A stretch of DNA of 64,000 nucleotides from Phenylobacterium sp. (GTDB taxonomy: Bacteria; Pseudomonadota; Alphaproteobacteria; Caulobacterales; Caulobacteraceae), in assembly GCF_030651185.1 (NCBI RefSeq), contig NZ_JAUSCJ010000022.1, positions 248,001 through 312,000 of the forward strand, in the 5' to 3' direction. The position numbers and the translations under genes were made by a program. A model generated the notes under the pieces. That model made no database searches and was not told the DNA's origin. It saw only the letters and a list, made by a program, of their open reading frames with translations. This document shows, in pieces, positions 42,582 to 50,336 of this stretch. Numbering within the stretch: position 1 is the stretch's first letter; each line of letters starts with the position of its first letter.

Positions 42582-45500
42582 CTAGAACTGCATCCGCAGC
42601 TTGATGGCCGCGGTGTCGTCCCGGTAGCGGTCGCCCTGGCGGGTTTCGTACTCGACGCGGATCGCGCCCCTCTCGAAGTCGGCCTCCAGGCCGAGGGCGG
42701 CGCGGGTGAGCTGTTGCGGCAGTTCGGTCTTCACCGTGAAATCGGGCGCGGCGGCGGGGGCGCTTTCCAGCCGGGCGGTGACGTCCCAGCTGCTTTCCGA
42801 GAAGCGGGTGATGCCGACATTGGCGTAGGGCCGCAAGACCAGGCCCTTGGCGGTGACATGGGTGCCGCCGATCTCCAGGTTGGCCGTGCCGGAGGTGAAG
42901 GACTGGTCGCCATCCCTGACGATCAGGTTCAGGCCCGGCGCACCGCTCTCGCGATAGCCCTTGAGGCCCAGGTGATAGGCCTCCCCCTCAAGGGAGGGCC
43001 GCACATAGAAGCTCTGGCCTTGGGCGGTATAGGCGGCGCGTAGGCGCAGGGAGGCGAGGTTGGTCACCGGATGGCTGCCCGCCGACACCTGGTCGATGGG
43101 GAAGTTCACGGCGCGGGAGAGGTCGGCGCGGCTGTACTGATAGCTGCCGGCGGCGGCCAGCAGCAGGGGGCCCATCTCGCGCTTGATGACCGCGCCGGCC
43201 TGGATGCGCCGGGCCCGCGAATGGGCCGGGGCGCCGCTGTCGAACTGGCTGTCCTCCAGGCCAAGCGACAGCCCCCCGAACCAGCCGGGCTGGCTGAGCG
43301 CGAACTGACCGCCGGCCTGCAGGCGCATGGCGTGCTGCTGGTAGCCGGGTTCGGTGGCGCCGGCGGACCTGCGGCTGGAGCCGCCGCCGGCCTTGGCCCA
43401 GTAGCAGGCGCCTTCGTGCAGGACATCGGTCGCGCCCTCGCCGCCCGGGCAGCTCATCAGCCCGCCGACGAAGGTGAGGGACGACATCAGCGGCGCGACT
43501 CCCTGGGTCGGTCCGGCGCCGGGGTCCAGGGTGTCGACGCGGGCCACATAGGCGGCCCGGTTCTTCTGATAGGCCAGGTCGTCCAGCAGCGGTTCCTGGG
43601 CGGGCGTGCCGCCGGCGGCCCAGCTGGCCTGGATGTGCCGGGTGATGGCGACCTGATTGGGGCTGAGACCCGCCAGCACGAAGTCGACCTTGTCGGTCCC
43701 CACCTGCAGCTCGGTGGCCGTGGCCCGAAGGCCGTAATCGATCACCAGGGTGTCGCTGGTGTTGGCGGAGATCCCGGTGTGGGTCAGCGACGCCGCGCTC
43801 AAGGCGGTGACGTACTTGCCGGGGATGAGGTCAAGCACATGGTAGGGCTCGAGGATCACGTGGCCCGCGAGGGCGGCCGCGCCCGAGACATCGATGCGGT
43901 CTGCGGCGCCGGCGTGATAGCGGGCGTCGATCTTCAGGGCGCCGGTGGCGCCTTGCGTGAAGTTCCCCAGCAGGGCGGTGGTCGCCAGGACGCCCGCCCC
44001 GCTAGGTGAAACCAGGCCGGCGTTGGCGAAGATCCCGCCGTTGAGGGCGATGACCTGGGCGCTTTCCACCACGCCCGCGGCGCGGTTGGTGAAGCTGTTG
44101 GCGCCGCCCCCCAGACCGACATTGCCGATGACCCGGCCTGAGTTGTCCACCGCGTCGTCGCCGTCGGAGCCGAGGATGGCCAGGTAGGATTTGGCGGTGA
44201 CCGAGCCGCCGCCGATGGTCAGGTGGTTATCGCCCCCGCCGGCCATGAAGATGCCCGCCCCGCCGTTGGCGCCACCCGCGATTGCGCCATTGACGGTGAT
44301 GTTGATGTCGGCGCCGCGGCCGTTCGAACCCGCGCCGCCGACGCTCTGGGCCAGGATGCCGTGGGCGCCGTCCCCGAAGGCCTTGATGTCGCCGGCGTGG
44401 GCGATGGTGATGGCGCCCGCCACGCCCTTGTCGCCGTTGGAGCCCGACAGCGCGATGGCCGCCGGGAAGGAGTTGGCGCCGGTGCCGCCGATGCCGCCGC
44501 CGCCGCCGATGGACTGGGCGTAGACGCCGTGCGCGCCCTCGCCGGTGGTGGTGATGGCGCCGGTCGTCGTGACCTTGATGGCCCCGCCGTTCCCGCCCTT
44601 ACCGCCGCCGCCGCCCATGCCGAGGCTGGCGACGGAATAGGGGACGCCGGTGTCGATCTTGACGAGGCCCAGGGGATCGACCCCGAACACCAGGGTGGCC
44701 GGGACCACCCCGCCGCCCAGGCCGCCGCCGCCGCCGACGCTCTGGGCCAGGACGCCATAGGCCGCCTTGCCGGAGGTGGCGATGGCGCCCTTCACCGAAA
44801 CCTCGACGTCGCCGCCGTCGCCGCCCGACGTGCCCGAGCCGCCCAGGGCGACGTTCAGATAGTTCGACGCATTGGCCGCGCCGCCGATGCCGCCGCCGCC
44901 GCCGACGGACTGGGCCAGGACGCCTGCCGAGCTGGCGCCGAAGGTGACCACGTCACCCTCCTGGGCGACCTTGACCGCCCCGCCGTTGTCCACCGATCCG
45001 CCCTTGCCGCCGATGGAGAGCGAGAAGGAATAGCCGCCGCTGATCTCGCCGGCGCCGGTGCCGCCGATGCCGCCGCCGCCGCCGACGCTCTGGGCCAGGA
45101 CCCCGTAGGAGAGGTCGCCCAGGGTGGAGATCGCGCCCTCGTTGGTGACGGTCACCGAGCTTCCCGCGCCGGAGGACCCGCCGGCCCCGCCCAAACCGCC
45201 GCCGATGCTCATGTCGCCGGTCGCGCTGCCGTCTCCACCGCCGCCGGAGCCACCGCCGCCGCCCACGCTCTGGGCGAAGACCCCCGAGGACATGAAGCCG
45301 GCGGTGACGATCTCGCCGGTGCTGGTGAGCGCAACCTCGCCGCCCTTGCCGGCCGCGCCGCCATAGCCGCCCACGCCGATGGAGATGGCGATGCTGTCGG
45401 GGGCCTTGCTGGTCTTCTTGCCGACGTCGCGGGCCAGGTTCTTCCCGAAGGAGCCGGGGTTGGAGAGGATGCGGGAGAACTCACGCTTTAAGGTGGCGTA

Positions 45501-48500
45501 GCGGTCGGTGGCCTTCTGCTTGAGGCTGGTGTTGTTGTCCTCGCCCTTGCCGTCGGGGAGCACGGTGGGGATGTCGATCCCCTCCAGCAGGGAGCCCATG
45601 GAGCCTGCGCCGCCATTGCCGCCGCCGCCGCCGACGCTCTGGGCTGTGACCCCGTTGGCGCTGGCGCCCAGGGTGACGATGGCGCCGGTATTGACGACCT
45701 TGACCAGGGCCCCGTCGCCGGCCGCCCCGCCGTGGCCGCCGACCGCCACCTTGATCTCGGCGCTGCGCACCTGGCCGCCGACATTGAAGGCCGCCGTGGT
45801 GGCCGAGGCGTCGCCGCCGGCCCCGCCGCCGCCGCCGACGCTCTGGGCGAAGATGCCGGTGGAGCCGTCGCCATAGGTGGTAATCAGGCCGCCGTTGTCG
45901 ACATTGACGATGTCGCCGGCCCCGCCCTTGCCGCCGGAGCCCCCCACGGCGACTGAGACATTGACCTCGGTCCCCTTGCCCGCCGCCGCGGTGATGGCGC
46001 TGGCCGAGGCGTCGCCGCCCCGCCCGCCGCCGCCGCCGACGCTCTGGGCGAAGACGCCTGAGGCATTGAAGTCGTAGGTGGTGAGCGCGCCGGTATTGGT
46101 CACGTCGACCCGCATGCCGGCCCCGCCGTCGCCGCCGGAACCGCCCACGGAGACCGAGATGGCGACCGCCACCTTGTCGCCGCCGGCGATGGCCACGGAG
46201 GTCGCCTGGCCGCCCGCGCCGCCGCCGCCGCCGACGCTCTGGGCGAAGATGGCGTTGGCGAAGTCGCCGGCCGCCTCTATGGCGCCGGTGTTCTTCACGT
46301 TGACGGTGGAGGCGTCGCCGCCTGCCCCCCCGGAGCCGCCCACCGCCACCGAGGCCGAGACGAAGGCCCCGACGCTGATGGCTGTGGCCGAGCCACCCTT
46401 GCCGCCGCCGCCGCCGATCGACTGGGCGAAGATCGCGTCGGCGCCGAGGCCCGAGCTCTTGATCAGGCCGTCGTTCTGCACGACCACCGCGCCGCCCTTG
46501 CCCCCCGCGCCGCCGGCGCCGCCCACGGCCACCGAGGCGAAGGCCCCGGCCCCGAAGGCGTCGCCGCCGTTGCCGCCGCCGCCGCCGACGCTCTGGGCGA
46601 AGATCGCCGAGGCGCCCTGGCCCGAGGCCGACAGGGTCGCGCCCTTGCCGTTGATCGCGGTGACCAGGCCGCCATTGCCGGCGTCGCCGCCGGAGCCGCC
46701 CGAGACGCTGATCCAGCCGCCGGCCGAGCCGCCGTTGCCGCCGCCGCCGCCGATGCTCTCCAGGAACAGGGCGTGGGCGCGCGCGCCCTGGGTGGTGACC
46801 GAGCCCATGTTGCTAAGACTGACCGCCCCGCCGTCCGGGCAGACGAAATAGATCCGGCAGCGGGCCGACTCCGCGGTGCCGCCGTTGCCGGCGTCGGAAT
46901 AGAAGATTCCGTCCGAGGAGCCGCCGTCGCCGCCGACCCCGCCCAGGCTCTGGCCGAACATGCCGTAGGACTCCAGGCCCTGGGTGGCGATGGTCCCGGT
47001 GTTGGTCATGGTGATGACGCCGCCCGGCGCCGAGGCGCCGCCCTTGCCGCCCTGGCCCACGAAGATGGAGTCGCCGTCGCCGCCGTCGCCGCCCTTGCCG
47101 GCCAGGGACTGGCCCAGCATGCCATAGGCGCGGTCGCCCGAGGTCTTCAGCGTCCCGGCGTTGGTGAGGGTGACGTCGCCGGTCAGGCCTCCGTCGCCGC
47201 CGGTGGCGCCGGCATAGGCGTTGTTGCCGCCGCCGCCCTGGCCGCCCTGGCCGCCGAGGCTGAAGCCCGCCACCGCATGGGCGCCCGCGCCCGAAGTGGT
47301 GATGGCGCCGCCGGACGCGATATCGACCCGCACCGTGCCGGCGTCACCGCCGCGGCCGCCGGCGTTGGAGCTGTCGTCGACGCCCGATGCGCTGTCGCCC
47401 CGCGAGCCCTCGCCCCCCAGGCTGCGGGCGAGCACGCCATAGGCCTTGGCGCCGGTGGTGACGACGGCGGACTTGATGGTGACCAGGATGCGGCCGGCGA
47501 CGCCGCCGGTGACGCTGGGGCTGTCATTGATCGACCGGCCGCCCATGCTCTGCGCCAGCACGCCGTGGGCGCCGGACCCGGAGGTGGTGAGGGCGCCGGT
47601 GGTGGTGACGGTGACCTCCCCGCCCCGGCCGCCCTGGACGCCGAGACCGCCAACGCTGAGCGCGGCGATGGCGGGGGAGCTGATCCCGGTCGTGGTGATC
47701 GCCCCGCGATTGTCGACGGTCACCGGGCCGGCCGCGCCGCCGTTGGTGTAGACGGGAAGATTGAAGAGCCCGAGGTTGACGTTCCAGACCCCCGTCCCGC
47801 CCACCGACTTGGCCAACAGGCCCGCCGCGTAGTCGCCGGTCGATCCGACGGCCGCGGTGTTGGTCAGGGTGACGGTCCCCCCGGGCTCTCCGTCGCCGCC
47901 GGCGAACGCCCCGCTGCCCTGGCTGATCGCGCCGATGGTCCCGGTCAGGGTGTCGAGCATCTCCTCCGGCTGCGGCGGCGCGTCGAGATAGGTCAGGGCA
48001 TTGGTCTGCAGGGCGATATAGCCCAGCACCTGGGGGGCTAGCCTGGTCTTGTCCGGGACGCCGCCGCCGAAGATGCAGGCGCCCAGATTGACCTGGCAGT
48101 GGAAGCTGAACAGCGCCGCGGTCGCCGCCGGGCTGGTGTCGCCGTTGATGGCGGCCAGGGCCTGGGTTCCGAAGGTCAGGCGGCTCTGGGCAGTGTTGCG
48201 CTCGCCGACCCGGTTGAAGGTGACGGCGCGGGACTGGGCGATGAGGCCGCTGGCGGCGGTGGCCGGGGTTGCGTTGGTGATGTCGAGATTGACGCCAGGC
48301 GCGGCGGCGGCGGTCAGGGGGCTGGCGGCCTCGATCAGCAGGGCCACGGCGGCGGCGCGGGCGATCAGCCGTCGCGCGGTCTCGTCGAAGCGCCGCGCGC
48401 GGCGGGCGGCTGGCCGGGAGATGGCGATGACATTGGTGACCGGAAGGCTCTGGGCCGAAAGTTCCAGGGCCTCCAGGGCCAGGTAGAGCCGTCGGGTCGC

Positions 48501-48680
48501 CTCCGTCGCCGGGCTGTCGCCCACCAGCCGACGCAGGGCCGACAACTCCGCCAGGGTCCCGGAAAGCTGCTCGCGAAGGGCGGCCGCGGTCGTGGGATCG
48601 ACGGCGTCGGCCAGCAGCCGTTCGCGCAGGATCTCAAGCGCCTGCGCCAGGCGCAGCAGCTTCTGCGTCCGTTCCGACAT
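42582..48680 (-). CDS. Giant glycine-rich autotransporter (type Va)
   Basis: 2032 aa. An unusual 104-residue charged, helical N-terminal extension precedes the hydrophobic signal (L-I-A-R-A-A-A-V-A-L-L-I-E-A-A-S-P-L-T-A-A-A-A). The passenger contains about 19 repeats around the motif [IV]-x-A-Q-S-[VI]-G-G-G-G-G, each with an N-x-G-A-I-x-T-x-G strand, folding presumably into a long beta-helix. A charged non-repeat insert lies about two fifths of the way from the C-terminus. The last 280 residues are a beta-barrel ending ...L-R-M-Q-F with terminal Phe. The passenger should be exposed at the cell surface. Start ATG 48680 follows GGGGG; the HTH-GNAT fusion is divergent. Confidence 0.9.
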   Translation of the reverse strand: MSERTQKLLRLAQALEILRERLLADAVDPTTAAALREQLSGTLAELSALRRLVGDSPATEATRRLYLALEALELSAQSLPVTNVIAISRPAARRARRFDETARRLIARAAAVALLIEAASPLTAAAAPGVNLDITNATPATAASGLIAQSRAVTFNRVGERNTAQSRLTFGTQALAAINGDTSPAATAALFSFHCQVNLGACIFGGGVPDKTRLAPQVLGYIALQTNALTYLDAPPQPEEMLDTLTGTIGAISQGSGAFAGGDGEPGGTVTLTNTAAVGSTGDYAAGLLAKSVGGTGVWNVNLGLFNLPVYTNGGAAGPVTVDNRGAITTTGISSPAIAALSVGGLGVQGGRGGEVTVTTTGALTTSGSGAHGVLAQSMGGRSINDSPSVTGGVAGRILVTIKSAVVTTGAKAYGVLARSLGGEGSRGDSASGVDDSSNAGGRGGDAGTVRVDIASGGAITTSGAGAHAVAGFSLGGQGGQGGGGNNAYAGATGGDGGLTGDVTLTNAGTLKTSGDRAYGMLGQSLAGKGGDGGDGDSIFVGQGGKGGASAPGGVITMTNTGTIATQGLESYGMFGQSLGGVGGDGGSSDGIFYSDAGNGGTAESARCRIYFVCPDGGAVSLSNMGSVTTQGARAHALFLESIGGGGGNGGSAGGWISVSGGSGGDAGNGGLVTAINGKGATLSASGQGASAIFAQSVGGGGGNGGDAFGAGAFASVAVGGAGGAGGKGGAVVVQNDGLIKSSGLGADAIFAQSIGGGGGKGGSATAISVGAFVSASVAVGGSGGAGGDASTVNVKNTGAIEAAGDFANAIFAQSVGGGGGAGGQATSVAIAGGDKVAVAISVSVGGSGGDGGAGMRVDVTNTGALTTYDFNASGVFAQSVGGGGGRGGDASASAITAAAGKGTEVNVSVAVGGSGGKGGAGDIVNVDNGGLITTYGDGSTGIFAQSVGGGGGAGGDASATTAAFNVGGQVRSAEIKVAVGGHGGAAGDGALVKVVNTGAIVTLGASANGVTAQSVGGGGGNGGAGSMGSLLEGIDIPTVLPDGKGEDNNTSLKQKATDRYATLKREFSRILSNPGSFGKNLARDVGKKTSKAPDSIAISIGVGGYGGAAGKGGEVALTSTGEIVTAGFMSSGVFAQSVGGGGGSGGGGDGSATGDMSIGGGLGGAGGSSGAGSSVTVTNEGAISTLGDLSYGVLAQSVGGGGGIGGTGAGEISGGYSFSLSIGGKGGSVDNGGAVKVAQEGDVVTFGASSAGVLAQSVGGGGGIGGAANASNYLNVALGGSGTSGGDGGDVEVSVKGAIATSGKAAYGVLAQSVGGGGGLGGGVVPATLVFGVDPLGLVKIDTGVPYSVASLGMGGGGGKGGNGGAIKVTTTGAITTTGEGAHGVYAQSIGGGGGIGGTGANSFPAAIALSGSNGDKGVAGAITIAHAGDIKAFGDGAHGILAQSVGGAGSNGRGADINITVNGAIAGGANGGAGIFMAGGGDNHLTIGGGSVTAKSYLAILGSDGDDAVDNSGRVIGNVGLGGGANSFTNRAAGVVESAQVIALNGGIFANAGLVSPSGAGVLATTALLGNFTQGATGALKIDARYHAGAADRIDVSGAAALAGHVILEPYHVLDLIPGKYVTALSAASLTHTGISANTSDTLVIDYGLRATATELQVGTDKVDFVLAGLSPNQVAITRHIQASWAAGGTPAQEPLLDDLAYQKNRAAYVARVDTLDPGAGPTQGVAPLMSSLTFVGGLMSCPGGEGATDVLHEGACYWAKAGGGSSRRSAGATEPGYQQHAMRLQAGGQFALSQPGWFGGLSLGLEDSQFDSGAPAHSRARRIQAGAVIKREMGPLLLAAAGSYQYSRADLSRAVNFPIDQVSAGSHPVTNLASLRLRAAYTAQGQSFYVRPSLEGEAYHLGLKGYRESGAPGLNLIVRDGDQSFTSGTANLEIGGTHVTAKGLVLRPYANVGITRFSESSWDVTARLESAPAAAPDFTVKTELPQQLTRAALGLEADFERGAIRVEYETRQGDRYRDDTAAIKLRMQF
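44326..47822 (-). repeat. Repeat array encoding Q-S-V-G-G-G-G-G units of the autotransporter
   Basis: About 19 copies of a unit encoding F-A-Q-S-V-G-G-G-G-G and variants. At DNA level the word 'ccgccgccgacgctctgggc' recurs nearly unchanged through the middle of the array, while the N-terminal units have diverged (S-L-G-G-E, S-M-G-G-R, S-L-A-G-K). Recent expansion by unequal exchange in the central part is likely; assemblers may collapse it. Confidence 0.8.
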
Positions 48681-48845
48681 GAAGTAACCCCCGACACACC
48701 GTCTCGCGGGAGTCCCCAAGACGGCTAAATCTACCCGTGTTATTCAAGGGCCTGGCTTCGCAACCGGCAATTGGCGAATTTTGGGAAGGGATTCGCGCGT
48801 CAGCGTTGCGAGCGTTCGCCTAACGGGCGAGTGGAGTGGGTGGGA

Positions 48846-50258
48846 ATGTCGACAAGCAATGTCTTCGAGGACCCGTTCGACCTGGGCGGATGGCCGCCGC
48901 GGCTAAGCGTCGAAGAGATCGCGGAGATGCGGACGCACCCCAATTTCCACGCCGCCTTCCTGGCCGCCGAACAAACCGCCCAGCCGGCCCTGACGCTGGG
49001 CTCCCTGCGCAGCCTGTTCAAGGATCGCGGCAGCCAGACTATCGGCACCCTGGCCCTGTGCCTCTACGACACCGAGGAGGGTCTGACCGCGGGCCGCCTG
49101 ACGCGGATGTGCGTGGAGTCCGGCATCTGCAGCGCGGGCCGGGTGGAGAGCTACCTCGCCCTCATGCGCCAGCGCGGCGCGCTCCTTCCCCTGGCCAAGA
49201 CCTCAGGCCTGTCGGTCCGCTACGGATTTAGCGAGGACTATCTCACCTGGTTCCGGGACTATCTGCGCCACGGGCTTCGGGCGCTCGCCCTGGTCGATCC
49301 AGCCTCCGCGGCGGTGCTGCCACTGATGGCGGGGGCGGACTTCTTCCACTTCACCCGCCGCACCCTGGCCAGCGCCAGCGTCAATCCGCCCCTGACCTAT
49401 CCGGGCCTGGGTCCCGAATTGCTGCTGTTCGCGCAGCGGGACGCGGGGCTGGCGATCCTGTCGGACCTGGTGGCTGAACAACTGGCCACCGAGACCGGAT
49501 CGGCGCCGGTCTCGGTGGCCGATCTGGCCCGGCGGCACGGCGTCTCGCGGGCCCACGTGCTGAAGCTGCTGCGGGACGCCGATGAGGCCGGGGCCTTCGC
49601 CTGGGAGCCGGACAAGCGCACCGTCACCGTGCCGGCCTGGCTGCTGGACCGGCTGGAACATGGGGTGGCGGTGACCCTGCTCAACCGGCGCTACGCCGCC
49701 CGCGCCGTGCTCGCCGCGCCACGCGGCGCGCTGGCCATCCGCTCTGCGACGGCAGCCGACGTCGAGACGCTGCGGGCCCTGATGGAGCAGGCGATCCGCA
49801 TTCACCTGGCGGCCTATCTGCCGCCGGAGGGGGTGGCGGCCTCCTTCGAGATCATGGGCCTGGATACCCAGCTGATCGAGGACGGCACCTATTTCGTGGT
49901 GGAGGCTGACAGCCAGGTCGCCGGCTGCGGCGGCTGGAGCCGGCGGGCCACCCTGTTCGGCGGCGATCATAGCGCCGGCCGCGATTCAGGCCTGGTGGAT
50001 CCCGCGACGGAGCCGGCCCGCATCCGGGCCATGTACACCCATCCCGACTTCGCTCGCCGGGGGGTGGGTAAGCTGATCCTCGACACCTGCGAGGCCGCCG
50101 CCGCCGCCGAGGGCTTCAGCCGCTGCGAAATGGCCGCCACGCTCTCGGGCGAGCCGCTCTATCGCGCCACAGGATACAGGACGATCGAGCCCTTCGAGGC
50201 CGACACCTCGACGGGGTTCAAGGTGCCGCTGATCCGCATGGGCAAGATGCTGGCCTGA
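48846..50258 (+). CDS. HTH-HTH-GNAT fusion protein
   Basis: 470 aa from ATG 48846. Residues 60-130 look like one winged helix (L-A-L-C-L-Y-D-T-E-E-G-L-T-A-G-R-L), residues 220-265 a second (S-V-A-D-L-A-R-R-H-G-V-S-R-A-H-V), and from 296 a GNAT acetyltransferase (L-A-I-R-S-A-T-A-A-D-V; acetyl-CoA loop R-R-G-V-G-K-L-I-L-D-T; C-terminal Y-R-A-T-G-Y). A regulator-acetyltransferase fusion suggests that acetylation and DNA binding are linked. Divergent from the autotransporter (165 bases), a possible target. Confidence 0.82.
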   Translation: MSTSNVFEDPFDLGGWPPRLSVEEIAEMRTHPNFHAAFLAAEQTAQPALTLGSLRSLFKDRGSQTIGTLALCLYDTEEGLTAGRLTRMCVESGICSAGRVESYLALMRQRGALLPLAKTSGLSVRYGFSEDYLTWFRDYLRHGLRALALVDPASAAVLPLMAGADFFHFTRRTLASASVNPPLTYPGLGPELLLFAQRDAGLAILSDLVAEQLATETGSAPVSVADLARRHGVSRAHVLKLLRDADEAGAFAWEPDKRTVTVPAWLLDRLEHGVAVTLLNRRYAARAVLAAPRGALAIRSATAADVETLRALMEQAIRIHLAAYLPPEGVAASFEIMGLDTQLIEDGTYFVVEADSQVAGCGGWSRRATLFGGDHSAGRDSGLVDPATEPARIRAMYTHPDFARRGVGKLILDTCEAAAAAEGFSRCEMAATLSGEPLYRATGYRTIEPFEADTSTGFKVPLIRMGKMLA

Positions 50259-50290
50259 CGCTCCGCCGCCGCGTCCGGCGCAACGAAAAA

Positions 50291-50312
50291 GGGCGGCCCC
50301 TGAGGGCCGCCC
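50291..50312. terminator. Bidirectional rho-independent terminator
   Basis: Arms GGGCGGCCC (50291-50299) and GGGCCGCCC (50304-50312) with loop CTGA. On the minus strand the stem is followed by TTTTTCG, a good terminator for the TonB receptor; on the plus strand it can stop the GNAT fusion. Confidence 0.8.
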
Positions 50313-50336
50313 TTCCACGCTCTCCGAACGTCTTGG

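Noticed and set aside
44326..47822. CRISPR-like regularly spaced repeats
   Set aside because: The recurring word lies in frame in a long gene and encodes Q-S-V-G-G-G-G-G units; spacing is irregular and the spacers are coding.
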